Origin: Botrytis cinerea B05.10
Taxonomy: Eukaryota; Ascomycota; Leotiomycetes; Helotiales; Sclerotiniaceae
Assembly (NCBI RefSeq): GCF_000143535.2
Contig: NC_037324.1
Span: forward strand, 434,001-498,000
Direction of reading: 5' to 3'
DNA: 64,000 nucleotides
Position numbers and translations under genes: made by a program. Positions 35,803 to 47,330 of the stretch are shown one piece after another. The notes beneath the pieces were generated by a model that was not told where the DNA came from, did no database searches, and saw nothing but the letters and a program-made list of their open reading frames with translations. The first letter of the stretch is position 1, and every line of letters begins with the position of its first letter.

Positions 35803-38190
35803 ATGGAAGATTACGAAGATATGGATGATCTGGATTTTGAGGAGGAGGTTGAGGTTGGAGAGGAGGATGGTGAAGAATATGAAGAGGGAGAAGGCATGGA
35901 AGCGATTGAGGAAAATGACGAAGAGGAAGATGGAGATTTTGACTACGAAGAAGAAGACCAATCTGCCCCGGTTTATACAATCCCTCCAAGGGAAATTGTC
36001 GCTGTGGAGCATCCATTGATTGTGAAGAATCTTGAAAATGGTATCAAGACTTTCGGACGTCAGCCACAATGGAATAAGGTACGTGGGAACTATTTCATGC
36101 CCTGGATAGCTTCCGCGTTTTGCTGTCTACATAACGAGGAGATCCCATCTCATGATAGTCGTGAAATCATAATCTCATAATCGTAGTAACCATGGACTAA
36201 CAACTTTAATAGATTCTTGAGGGCACTGAAGATGAATGTATTCCGCTTTTTCTTCGAATTAAGGATCCCACATGCGAACCAATTTTGTCTTACAATAGCA
36301 TCACCAACAATGTTCTCCTCAAGATCACAGTACCGAAACGTACTGGTAGGAAGCGCAAGCGTGGATCTCAGGATCCTTATACTGACGATGGGCGTTCAAC
36401 ATCTCAGGCTACTAGTGAGAAGAATTCGTTCGGCGAAAATCAATCTCACTCTTTGAATGACAAACCCAATAGTATACTGAGAAAGCTTCGAGACAATGTT
36501 GGTAAATATACTGTCGAGGCTGCAGGAGCGATAGAACAGAGCCATCGCTATAGAGGTAGTGACCTTCTTCTCTTATGTTTGCAATTCATTAACAAGATCC
36601 AGGACTTTCCGATTATCACCAATCTACATCTAGTGCAACTTTCATGTCACATTTTAAAGAAACTGCATTCTCAGCCAATTGTAAGTTCTCATATAACTCA
36701 TATTTCTACGATGTTGCTAACTTTCATTAGGGGGCAAGATGCGAGAATTCAAGCTCGGCACTGACAAAGGCTGGAAACCAAACGAAGAAATCATTCCTCC
36801 ACCAACCTTCACTCATCACCCATTACCATTCAACTGGGGATATCGACAAAATCCTCTAATCTCAACTGAAGTAGATGCAGAGACAGGAGAAACAAGTATA
36901 GTGAACCGTTCGAAAATGCCCAAACTCGAGATGCAGTATGTACATTGCGACGAAGACGAAGACGTCCCCACAAAGCCATTCCGTGCAGTTCCAGATGATC
37001 CTGTCCTTAAAGACTTTGTAGCCGCACTTCAACTAGCCATGAACGAACGTCCAATTTGGACACGTCGAGCATTGCAAAATCGTCTCGCCAACGAGCCAGG
37101 ATATTATTTGATGAAACCTGCACTTCAGTATGTGGGTTATCAATTCCGAAGCGGTCCTTGGCGTGATGCTCTCATAAGATATGGAGTTGATCCCCGCAAA
37201 GATCCATCTTGTCGGATTTATCAGACGATTTTCTTTAAATTATACGAAGAAGATGAGCGTGCTCCCGATGGTCAATGGAAAGATATGCGGAGTCAATACA
37301 CAAGACATCAAGTTTTCGGCACTGGAGATTGTCCTTCACATATGTTCAATGGCACTTCTTTAACTCTTGACGGTAAGGTGTGGCAAATTTGCGACATTAC
37401 AGATCCTCTTCTTGCTCCTCTTATACAAAATGCTCCAATGGCCAAGCAATACGACAACAACCATGATGGCTACTACAACAACGGAACTCTCGCCAAGATC
37501 CGGGCCATCATGAAAACAAAGTTAATTGCCATCCGCAGCAAAAAAGTAATCCCTGAAAATGCATTCGACGTAGCGCTCAGCATACCGGATTTCGTAGAGG
37601 GAAAAGATGGAAAGAAAGTCCACGTGCCAGTACCAGATATGCGATTGACAGAAGAAGAAATAGAAAAATTAAGAGAAAAGGGTATCATTAGTGGGATGAG
37701 TGGAAAAGGAGTGAGACATCTTGATTCGAGGACGAAGAGGAAACAATATAGAAAGGGTGGAAAGTTACCAATAAAAGCTAAGAGAGCGAAACAATATGGA
37801 ATGATGAAGGGACCGTCAACTTCAAAACCTAAAGCTTCGACCACAGCAGCGAAACCGAAAAAGAAGAAGACGCCTGGACCTTCCGATAAGGGTGGAGATG
37901 CTACGCCGGATATTGCTACTGTGCGTGTACAGGGAGATATCTCGACAGAAGATACCATTCAGATGATGGATGCAGAGGGAGAAGAAGATGAGATCGAGGT
38001 GGATGCTGAGGGAGAAGATGACGATGAAGAAGCAGAAGAAAACGAAGAGGAAGAATTGAATGATGCGGAACTGGGATCTGAAAACGAAAGTACAGACTCA
38101 GAAGATGAATCTGAGGCGGAAAAGGAAAAGGAAATGTTCATTAAGAATTATGAGGCGAGGATGGGGGCTGGGGATGGTTCAAGCAATTAG
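35803..38190 (+). CDS. TFC1: Transcription factor IIIC subunit, tau95/Sfc1 family
   Basis: A DNA-binding subunit of TFIIIC, which recognises the A box of tRNA genes and recruits TFIIIB for RNA polymerase III. The model is join(35803..36078,36213..36555,36603..36680,36731..38190), 718 residues. The N-terminus is very acidic (Glu/Asp runs, residues 1-55). PPREIVAVEHPLIVKNLENG then opens the triple-barrel dimerisation region of this family. A basic linker contains GRKRKRG. The central domain has IIPPPTFTHHPLPFNWGYRQ and RPIWTRRALQNRLANEPGYY, the latter the putative winged-helix DNA-binding part. A lysine-rich segment and a second acidic tail (about 635-705) end the protein. Start: the first ATG giving the acidic N-terminus; the frame has no upstream ATG. 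Confidence 0.9.
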
Positions 38191-39194
38191 TGTGCACACT
38201 GTCTACATAATTTTACTCAGCCGAACTGATTCCGGGGAGGAGATCGTATGATTTCGGGGGTTCTATGCCGTCTAAGCTAATATTACATTTTCAATTCAAG
38301 CAATCAAGTTACATGACTTGATCGGGCTTCATGTATATTGCGTTAACATCCCACTGTCATTTGTTAATGTCCAGTCATTTGATGGACCGGCATGTGCGAT
38401 GTTAAGGATATCAGAAAAGACAAGCCATCTGTAAGTAAGGGGTTCCCAATGACCAACAGAGAACTACTTTGGCGAGTTTGCTCCCTACAAATGAATTATT
38501 CCAGACGCTTCCGACAAGTCACGAACCTAACAATTTCTCTAGAACCAGATCACATGGCTAAATGCTCTAGATTATCAATACTATAAAACAACACAGGTAG
38601 CCCTGACGTATCCACAACTTTCTCATTGTGACTTTGAAACGGAACCCTAATTATCCTTCCGCACCCCAACATTCGCAAGCATACTCTACCACCTTCAATG
38701 TCTGCACTCTTATGGAGGAAAAAAAAAAAAAAGAGAGACATCCTTTCTAATCGTCACATGGTTGGTGTTATGCTTTGTTAAATGGCCTGGTGTGTTCGAG
38801 AATCGGAGCAGGGTGATTCGTTTACAAACTGTAGGAAAACTTCCTTTCAATTGATATTCCCCATGAATTCATTTGTACAATGCATCACACGTCTTAAATG
38901 CAAATTTTGCCTGTCTAGTCAAATTGGGTAGGGAATCATTATGTTACATCTCTTCAACCATTGCTCACGCGGTATTTCCAGGTGCTCAAATCACTTGATT
39001 TTAATGTCTTTGCGGCAGGACTATTTCAAGATTGTTGTTATTATACAAATATAGATGCGTTAGGACATTATACTTAGACACTCTTGTAACTTTCAACTAA
39101 TGACGCTGCGCTGGATCATTGTCGTGGAGAGGTTTTCGCTTCGCTCTAGAAGGGGATGGAGAGGAAAAGGAGAACATAATAGATCAGATAAATC

Positions 39195-39232
39195 GAGCGT
39201 AGCGAGGACGGGGGTTTGGGGGCTTGCCCCCA
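39195..39232. repeat. 38-bp dispersed GC-rich repeat, copy 2, with hairpin
   Basis: Matches the copy at 18011-18048: AGCGTAGCGAG, a G-run, GGGGGCTTGCCCCCA. The right end GGGGGC-TT-GCCCCC is a perfect stem. It lies in AT-rich intergenic DNA. Confidence 0.7.
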
Positions 39233-39866
39233 CAGAAGACAAGGGAATTCAGGTACATTGATATTTAATAACTATTGAACAAGATAAGATGGAGATGAAG
39301 AGGGCTTTTGTGGATACTTGTCATGGCGAAGAATGAGTAGGTTGGGTGAATGAAGTGGAGGGGGTAACATGTGCTTAGGTTCAGAAATTATCATTTTGAC
39401 TTATAGTTATAAAGTAGACGAAGGAAGAAGTGAGAGACGAGTTGATGCAAAGCTATATTGACCGTACTACCATCATATCTTCTTCATTGCGCTCATGGAT
39501 CAGAAATCACAGATGAAAAAGTCCATGGCTCGGTGGCTAGTACTGAGAGGCTGGCACATGTTTGTAAAATGGTTGGAACAAATCTAGGTTTTAGTGCATG
39601 GCAGCATGAGTAATAGATTTCAAGACTGATTGGACACCAAATTTCCCGCATGATCCGTGTTTTCTTTTTGCTTGATGCCTTTCTTACAGTTGGGGTATGG
39701 AGGGGCCGGCTGAATCAGTATGATGATAAAGAAGACGGACTAGACACGCGAGACACGTACTTAGAGATGATGGCAGTATTATATAAGCCGCAACACATGT
39801 TTCTTTGCTTACCTAATGAGACAGCCCAAGTTCTTTCATGCCCGCATTTGGGTCATCAGCGATCGA

Positions 39867-39897
39867 ATGGATGGATGAATGAATGAATGAATGAATA
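39867..39897. repeat. GAAT/GGAT microsatellite
   Basis: GGATGGATG followed by five GAAT units. Confidence 0.75.
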
Positions 39898-40738
39898 TCT
39901 ATCTTGTGTCAGCGGGATTCAGGAACGAAGGAAGCCTCAGAAACTTTCTACTTCACGGTTCTCTCTATATTCTCCAGAGAAGAGGTGCCTAGATGTTGAT
40001 CCAGAAGATAAAGATAAACGAACAGCTTCTTGTTTGCAATTATTAGAATATAAATAACTATAACTAAGTTGAGTCAACAATAGCTAAATATATAAAACCG
40101 AGTCTGAAAGCCTTAATTTTGTCATCAGATTGGCAGGGAAACCTTAAATTCTCTTCCCGCTTGATTTAAGAGCAGCGCGGGCCTCATCTCAAGATTGTGC
40201 ATCTCATAGGTACTGGACTGGGCGCTGTACCAGGTAATCAATCTCATAACGAAGGTTCAACCCCACGAATTTCGATAAATAAACGTACAACCTCACTCAG
40301 CCTACAACCTTCAATCCCAAAAACCCTTACCATACCACCCCTTCGGCCACCACCACCCCCTCCTCCAACACGAACAACAAACAGTCTTCTCAGAACCCCA
40401 ATACCAAATACCAAGATTGACTCCCAAACATTCAATCTTGTCGCTTTCTTTCTCTTGCCACCTATCAAGGGTTTTTATAGCTTGGTTTATCTCGTACCTT
40501 GGGTAGTCTTACCGCACACACCGTCGACAATACTTGATTACAACCTTTTTCCCACTCCACCACCATCACCTACCCTGGCACGCACAGGATACCTCAGCCT
40601 TCCTTGCATCCCAGATCGGCCGTAAAGTCAAACTTCCACATTGTGACGCGATCGAGTTATCCTTTCCGTACCGACTACCTTTTCCAAATACCCGGCAGCA
40701 GGAAGAGAATATAATCTCCTCCGCACCGCTCGTCAAAG

Positions 40739-42583
40739 ATGGTAGAAGGGGAACCGAACTCTCCAACTTGGAAGTTCACTCAGTTAGTATACTCTTGCCA
40801 TTACGCTCTTGTTTATCTGCCACTCGGGGAATCATGGATGAGGGGTTCTCAATGTGTCTGGTGGATTGATTGCATCGCCGCTTGGAAATCAATGCTAACA
40901 AATTGCTATCAGATGTTTTGGTGACAAAGGCGATGTCGAGGATATAACAGAAGGTATGTCAATTTATTGTCCCGTGTCTTGATGGCGCCTTTCACTCTCT
41001 GCGGATAGTGCAAACCTCTTTCTGTAAATACTAACACGATGGGTTACAGCGGATATTATATCAACAGTCGAGTTCGATCACACCGGAAACTATCTTGCTA
41101 CAGGAGACAAAGGTGGACGTGTTGTTCTTTTTGAAAGGAATGAGACGGTATGGATTTCAATCTCTGGTCTAGATCGTGCAAGCCGCCGAAATGCTGACGC
41201 TATCATAGAAAAAAACATGCGAGTACAAATTCCACACAGAGTTTCAATCTCACGAGCCCGAGTTCGATTACCTCAAGTCATTAGAGATAGAAGAAAAGAT
41301 CAACAAGATCAAATGGTGCAAACGACAAAACGCCTCTCATTACCTACTCTCAACGAACGATAAGACTATAAAGTTATGGAAAGTGTTTGAGAAGTCACTG
41401 AAAGTTGTTGCAGAGAACAACCTTTCCCATGATTTGACTCCAGGAAATCCTGCAGGAGGTGGTGGAGGTGTTCGACCCATATCAAACGTTCACTTCAACA
41501 GTGCTCACGACCTGAAATTACCCCGCCTTACTCATCACGACACTGTTGTTGCCGCAGTACCACGTCGAACATATGCAAATGCACATGCATACCATATCAA
41601 CAGCATTTCAGTGAACAGTGATGGGGAAACATTCATTAGCAGTGATGATTTGCGAATAAACTTATGGAACTTGAATATTCAAGACCAAAGCTTCAACATC
41701 GTAGATATCAAGCCCGCCAACATGGAGGAGCTTACTGAAGTCATCACGGCTGCAGAGTTCCACCCCCAGAGTTGTAACTGGTTCATGTATGCAAGTTCAA
41801 AAGGAACAATCAAGCTTGCAGATATGAGAGAGAGCGCTCTCTGTGACCAACACGCAAAGCGTAAGTGCCATGTCATTGTCCTTTAGATTCAGCTCCGCTT
41901 ACACAATTTTTAGAATTCGAACAGGAAGAAGATCCATCTGCTCGATCATTTTTCTCAGAAATCATTTCATCCATTTCTGACGTCCGATTCTCTCACGATG
42001 GTCGATACATTCTTTCACGTGATTATCTCACTGTCAAAATCTGGGATGTCAACATGGAGAGACAACCTGTCAAGACTATTCCAATCCACGAGCATCTTCG
42101 ACCACGTCTTTGTGATACTTACGAAAATGATAGTATCTTTGACAAGTTTGAAGTAGTGTTCTCTGGTGACGCTAAGAATGTCATGACTGGTAGTTATAAC
42201 AATAACTTTATGATCTACCCATCAGATCCCGATAAGGAAGTGGAGGTGGTTCTCCAGGCCGATAAATCAGCTTTCAAGGCTAAGAAGGTTGGCGTTCCAA
42301 CACCAATCAATCCATCTGGTAGCCCAACCGCCGCAAACGGTAAAAAGGGCAACTCGAGGGCAGGTAGTCCAGCTGCTGGAGTTGGTGGTCAAGGTGGAAG
42401 GATGAAGAAAGAAACAGACGCAGACCAAATCGACTTCAACAAAAAGATATTACATATGAGCTGGCATCCTTTCGAAGACAGCATTGCCATTGCTGCGACG
42501 AACAACGTAAGTAGTATATATATGCTTTCCTTAATAGCATCTGCTAACTATCTATTTAGCTTTTCGTTTTCTCCGCATTGTAG
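40739..42583 (+). CDS. CDC55: PP2A regulatory subunit B55 (Cdc55), WD40
   Basis: Targeting subunit of PP2A that acts in mitotic exit, spindle checkpoint and morphogenesis in fungi. The model is join(40739..40782,40913..40953,41050..41147,41209..41860,41914..42506,42560..42583), 483 residues, normal for the family. Signature stretches are [133 protein letters not shown], and the C-terminal [21 protein letters not shown] Gly/Ser/Lys-rich insertion lies near 405-450. The last exon encodes only LFVFSAL. AATAAATAAA lies at 42979-42988 in the 3' flank. Confidence 0.96.
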
Positions 42584-43397
42584 AAATTGGCAACACGCGG
42601 AAGCTGTCTTCAGGTCATATTCCATTTGCGTTTTAAGTGTGTACTGGCTACAGTAACCAGCCCAGCGTTGTCCTTGAGACCTATTCATATTCTTGGCATA
42701 GTTGATTTTATGTCATGAAGAAACTATATCATTGAGTAGCGAGACTGCAACACTTCACAAGTGTTGCAATAGAGGGTGACGCAGAAATAAGCGCGGGCTG
42801 GTGAGTTATCGTTTGGAGACTGTTTCTTTCTCCAATTACCTGAAGCTCTCACAATAGTTTTCAGGTTAAGTTGTTCAAGGCAATGGTGTGAGATGTGCCT
42901 AGAAGCAACTTTTTGATGATCGAAGTAGCCTAGTGTAGCCTAGTCTAAACCACAAATGAGTAATACATGAAGTTCTGAAATAAATAAATATTTGTTAAAT
43001 CGATAGCTAGACCGGATTTCCTTTGAATCCATGATCAAAACATGCCCTTCCTGTCCTCTGTTAAAGTGCTAGACAGCAGAGTGAAAACGCAAGAGCCGAG
43101 TTCATGTGTCACGTGTCAATCCCCGCTAAACCCACCCGCATAACGGATCGATCCTTACCAAAAAAAAGTTCGTCAAGAAATTTAATCCACAGAAGCTTCA
43201 GACCTCCAACCTTCAACCACCGACAACCCACACGAATCCAAGTCTCAATTCCGTATGTATATCCCTGAATCACTTCAATCACTCTAATTCTCCTCTCGAT
43301 TGGTCTCTCCTACACAATTGATCTTCTATTGCGCATGCGCTAACAATCCACCATCAGATTTCACCACCCTCACCCAACCCAGAAACCCTAATCAAAA
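42584..43397. promoter_or_regulatory. CDC55 3' flank and NOP10 promoter
   Basis: No gene is seen. Poly-A-like AATAAATAAA at 42979-42988 serves the upstream gene. A TCACGTG heptamer lies at 43109-43115, 283 bp before the NOP10 start, followed by a C/A-rich leader. Confidence 0.6.
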
Positions 43398-43790
43398 ATG
43401 CATCTCATGTACACTCTCGACGCGGCTGGAAAGCGCAAATACACTTTGAAAAAGGTGATTGGGGGCGAGGTTACCAAGAGTGCACATCCTGCCAGATTCA
43501 GCCCGGATGATAAGTATTCGAGACACAGAGTTACGTTGAAGAAGAGATATGGATTGCTTTTGGTGCAGCAGAGTGAGTGGTTTTCTTTTTTTTCCTGTTG
43601 TGGTTTGTGTTTGGGATTGGGCGGTTTAGGGAGTTATGGAGGGGGGAGGGAGGAGGGGGGAGGGGATGGGAAGAGTATGGGAGATGGAATTAGAGTTGGA
43701 AATTGGAGTGGAAGTGGAAGTGCAATTGGATGAAAAGAGTAATTGCTAATACGTGCGCAACCAGAGGATCTCAAGGTTTTGGGCCAATAA
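43398..43790 (+). CDS. NOP10: H/ACA snoRNP subunit Nop10
   Basis: A small core protein of H/ACA ribonucleoproteins, which pseudouridylate rRNA and snRNA in the nucleolus. The model is join(43398..43572,43765..43790), 66 residues, the normal size. The N-terminal part [19 protein letters not shown], then [27 protein letters not shown], is the family signature; fungal forms lack the zinc cysteines of archaeal Nop10. The intron (192 bp) starts GTGAGT and ends CAACCAG; splicing gives the tail QQKDLKVLGQ. The intron is very G-rich and open in frame, so an unspliced transcript would encode 111 residues. Confidence 0.93.
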
Positions 43791-44327
43791 ATATCTCGCC
43801 AATTCTCGAGATACGGGCGGGAGGCTACTTGGCATGACTAGCAGACGAGGCGGGGGAAGAAACGGAAACACGTGCATAATACGCGCTGTGTTCAATCGTC
43901 AAAATGTGTGAGAAAGGAAAGGCAAGGCTGAATTGAATAATTGGCTGCGAGAAAGCTCAAGCTAGTGTGGGTGGAATGGAATGGGTGGTTGAAAGGGAAT
44001 GTGCGGAGTATACTGGCGTTTCTGGACGAGGGATTCTTATATCTATCTGTCGGTTCTTCGTGTGTAAGAGAAAGAGAGAGAAAAGTCGATTTCTGTTGGT
44101 GATGGCAGGGCCGGAAGGAATTGTGAATTGCACGTTGCTTGCAACTCCATGCCCTTCTTTTCTTGCTGTAGAGATGAGATTGTTTTTCTAGCACCGAATC
44201 GAGGAATTTCACAATTTCAAAAGCATGGTTACTATGAGTCTACAAAAAAAGTGTTTGATGCAAGTATTTGAGTCTATTCTAGGGGGAATCAAATTTTGAG
44301 ATTTACTTTTACTACTTATAGTCTATT
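43791..44327. other. Intergenic, convergent 3' ends of NOP10 and NOB1
   Basis: No gene is seen in this 537-bp interval. It holds the two 3' flanks. Confidence 0.6.
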
Positions 44328-45704
44328 CTAATGTCGTTTCCTTGAATTGACATTCTTGCCTGCTCCAACTTTTGGTCTTCCACCAGCTCTTCCACGATCT
44401 CCCGTCAAGATACTAGGTAAATAATCTTCGTCCATAAGATCCTTTTCCTTTCTCCTCTTTTCCGTGGCCATTTCTCTCACGTATTCTTTTTGATCCTCCG
44501 CCAATATCAAATCATTACCCCATCCACCTTTACCACCCCCTTTGATATTCTTTCCGTTCGCTGTCCCGGCAACTGGTTTGGGGACACTGTATACATTTCC
44601 TCTGTTATTCCACTGCATATTTTTCTTAAGGTGGATTTTTACCACTCCGTCTTTATCGGTTGAGCAAGAGGTGCGGAGGAGTGTAGGTTTACCGCAGCGG
44701 GAACAGAATTGTCGGGTCATTTCTCGAGTGATAGAGAAACAAGCGTGGCACCTTAGGACCCAAGTTTTGAGCTGGCGGATGCGTTGAAGAGAGGGGGAGA
44801 GGAGGTTGAGGTTCATGCGTAACATGACGTTTTGCATGGCGTAATCGGTGGTGATGGTAGCTACTTGGATAGTTTTGGATTCTTCTTGGGGGGAGAACGA
44901 AGAGTTAGTGTCTTTTTGTTGGTGCTTTTTGAGGTTGGAGGGGGTGATCCAGCCTTCGCCGTCGGATTCGGCGTCGGATTCGGAGGCGGGAACTTCTTCG
45001 ATTGTTTCTGGAATGGTTTCGGGTTCTGTTGCGGCGGTTGGTTCTTGGGTTTGTTCCTCTGTGACTCCATCTTTGGTCGATTCTTCTGTGACTGCATCCT
45101 CTGCTGGTTTCTCTGCGCTCTTTGCCTCATCGGCTGTTGATATATGGGTAGCCTCTAATGCTTCCTCAATGGGCTGTGTCTCCACTGTAGATTCTTCTGT
45201 TGCTTGAGGTATTGATGTTCCCCATGCGCCTCTGGTTTCGATTGCTGGTTGCGCCGCTGCATCTGTAGATGTTTGTGATGCCTCTGTAGCATCGGCAGGT
45301 CTTTCGCCACTTAATGATGCGGGAGGTGCTCCATTTAATCTCTTTTGTCCGGGTACACTTCGTAATCTCCAATCTCCATGATTTCGTTCACATTCAAGCT
45401 CATATGCTAAAGCCATCAAATGGATATCCTGTCTGCTGAGTACTTCCAGATCACCCGTTTTGCGCGCGAATTCAGTTATAACTTTAATGCTAGCTGATCT
45501 AGGCGCTCTTAATTTGAGAAAGGGTAGTAATGTGGTTTCGAATCTGGCTCTTGTGACGGCATCTTTGATTTCGTCGATAACGAGGGGGATTGTATAAAGG
45601 TTTTCTGCTTGGCCAAGAAGCGTAGAGACTGAAGGGTCATTCTTAATAATTGGTCCTGCGTCAATGATAAGACTATGTATAGGTTTGGTAGTATTTGTAG
45701 CCAT
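44328..45704 (-). CDS. NOB1: 20S pre-rRNA D-site endonuclease Nob1
   Basis: The PIN-domain endonuclease that cuts the 3' end of 18S rRNA in cytoplasmic pre-40S particles. It is a single exon of 458 residues. The start is the ATG at 45704 (MATNTTKP), since an upstream in-frame methionine at 45755 would add an unusual tail. The PIN domain occupies about 1-105, with the catalytic Asp15 in LIIDAGPI, a conserved Glu in VIDEIKDA and the Asp-containing LSRQDIHLMALA. The middle (about 115-285) is acidic and Ala/Glu/Thr-rich. The zinc ribbon has CHAC and, 14 residues on, CSRC, then CGKPTLLRTSCS. The C-terminal part is the family-specific GGWGNDLILAEDQKEY and DLMDEDYLPSILTG. It is divergent from the RRM gene. 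Confidence 0.95.
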   Translation of the reverse strand: MATNTTKPIHSLIIDAGPIIKNDPSVSTLLGQAENLYTIPLVIDEIKDAVTRARFETTLLPFLKLRAPRSASIKVITEFARKTGDLEVLSRQDIHLMALAYELECERNHGDWRLRSVPGQKRLNGAPPASLSGERPADATEASQTSTDAAAQPAIETRGAWGTSIPQATEESTVETQPIEEALEATHISTADEAKSAEKPAEDAVTEESTKDGVTEEQTQEPTAATEPETIPETIEEVPASESDAESDGEGWITPSNLKKHQQKDTNSSFSPQEESKTIQVATITTDYAMQNVMLRMNLNLLSPSLQRIRQLKTWVLRCHACFSITREMTRQFCSRCGKPTLLRTSCSTDKDGVVKIHLKKNMQWNNRGNVYSVPKPVAGTANGKNIKGGGKGGWGNDLILAEDQKEYVREMATEKRRKEKDLMDEDYLPSILTGDRGRAGGRPKVGAGKNVNSRKRH

Positions 45705-46062
45705 TTTGAAGTCTACAATATCGAGGATTCTGATTCTCTGTGTAATGCAATGCAATTGTCATGGCGGGGTGTGCGATAAAGATTATCGAAAAAAATAAAA
45801 TACTGCCGGGGCGGTATCGATAAGCGAAAAAGATATCGAGGCACGTGATGTAATTCCCTTCTCTAGTGTTTGAGCGGAAAATTTTGTTCATCTTGAAAAT
45901 TTATTCAAGAAGAATTCCTCAACTTCAACTCCAATTTTTGACATTTTTGATATTCATAGACCGTGGAGTATTTCTCTCTTTAAATACGAACTCCAAAAAA
46001 TTTAATTTTGAATCCAAATTCAACAATTTCGATTCCCAAACCCCACATTTTCAAACTTCAAA
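45705..46062. promoter_or_regulatory. Compact 358-bp divergent promoter of NOB1 (-) and RRM gene (+)
   Basis: Both genes must be driven from here. An E-box CACGTG lies at 45842-45847 (TCACGTG on the minus strand), with two nearby GATA-containing TATCGAT/GATATCG sequences. The right third is AT-rich. Confidence 0.6.
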
Positions 46063-47330
46063 ATGTTCTCCAACAACTGGCGCGTTAAGCAAGATGCTCC
46101 TCAAAGCCCAAGCGGCGAAGAGAGAGTATCTCCTTGGTCCTCTTCAAGAAATCGTGGTGTTGGTGGTAAAGATGGTGGTGATCGACCAACTCAAGGCCAG
46201 GGGAGATTTTCTCGAAACGAGGCAGGTGACTCGCCAAGAAAAACTTCACAACTCACAGAGTCGGACAAGGCTATTGAGGAGGGTCGTCGAATTTACGTTG
46301 GTAACCTAAGTTATGATACCACCCCAGAGGATATTGAAACTATTTTCCAAGACGTTCCACGTGAATCTCGAACTGTTCATATGTCCATCGATTCCATGAC
46401 AAAGCGCAACCCTGGTTACTGTTTCGTTACTTTCACCACCAAGGATATGGCTGAGGAGGCTTTGACTCGTTATGATGGTCAAGAATTCAAGAACCGTACA
46501 CTCAGAGTTAAGCCTGGTGTGAGATCAGACCGTGAGTGAATCTCCAAGGATTGAATTTTGCCCAAGTTTGTTCAGCAACTACGTAGAACTATCACTGACA
46601 AAGCACAGGTAGCACTCGTCCACAAGGAAGCTCGTCAGAGACTCCTCTTTACACAAACGACCGCTGGAAGAGCTCTGACAGAGAAACTTCTCAGCGTCCA
46701 GAACGTCAAGTAGACTCTTCTTCCCAGGATGGTCGCAGACTCTATGTCGGAGGACTACCAAGAATTGATGATCAAGAAACAGCAAACCGCAAGATCAGAG
46801 AAATCTTTGAAGGTTTCGATGTTGAAGTCGTTAGCAAGTTGATTTCTCCACACCCTTCCAAGGTTGAGGAAGGTGGCAACCACTATTACTGTTTTGTTGA
46901 TCTTGCCAACAATACTCAAGTCAATGATGCAGTAAAGATGTTCGATGGCAATGAGTGGGGTCTTAAAGTCAGTCGTGCATCCGGAGGAGCCTCAGGAAAG
47001 GTCGTTGAGAAGCAAAGAATCTATGTTGGTGGTTTACCAGATTTCGGAGACGAGTCAGCAACCGAGGCAGAGATTAGAGAACTTTTCAGCGAGTATACTG
47101 TTAAGTGGATCAGCAAGTTGTGCTCCCCAAGAGAGCCAAGAGAGGGCAATAGCCATTTCTGCTTTGTTGAATTACAAGATAGCCAAGAAGCTGATGGAGC
47201 TATTGTCAATTTGGATTGGTCTGAGAAATGGGGTGGAAAGATCAGAGTCAAGCCAAGTTTGTCCAACGCTCAAACCAAACAAGGAGAGACCCCAACCAGA
47301 GGATGGAGAGGAAAGAGCGACAGAGAGTAA
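46063..47330 (+). CDS. RNA-binding protein with three RRM domains
   Basis: A 396-residue protein from join(46063..46531,46609..47330). The N-terminus (1-75) is polar and Arg/Ser/Gly-rich. RRM1 begins at about 78: RNP2 RRIYVGNLSY and RNP1 GYCFVTFTT. RRM2 (about 215-300) has RRLYVGGLPR and YYCFVDLA. RRM3 (about 305-390) has RIYVGGLPDF and HFCFVELQ. The RNP1 motifs have the aromatic residues needed for RNA stacking. No RGG tail, zinc finger or organelle signal is clear. The exact orthologue is uncertain; a role in mRNA or pre-rRNA binding is inference from the domains. Confidence 0.88.

Larger units (their letters stand above)
38191..40738. other. Intergenic 2.5 kb: TFC1 3' flank and long CDC55 leader/promoter
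   Basis: No gene is seen. It holds a poly-A run (about 38719-38733), the second GC-rich dispersed repeat (39195-39232) and a GAAT microsatellite (39867-39897). The 500 bp before CDC55 are pyrimidine-rich with CCACCACCACCCCCTCC-type runs, likely a long 5' UTR. A 142-codon frame there is low-complexity and rejected. Confidence 0.55.

Noticed and set aside
40197..40625. 142-codon frame with polyproline before CDC55
   Set aside because: It begins at a GTG, is low-complexity and lies in the likely 5' leader of CDC55.
44832..45207. Antisense frames over NOB1
   Set aside because: Shadow of the acidic low-complexity part of NOB1.
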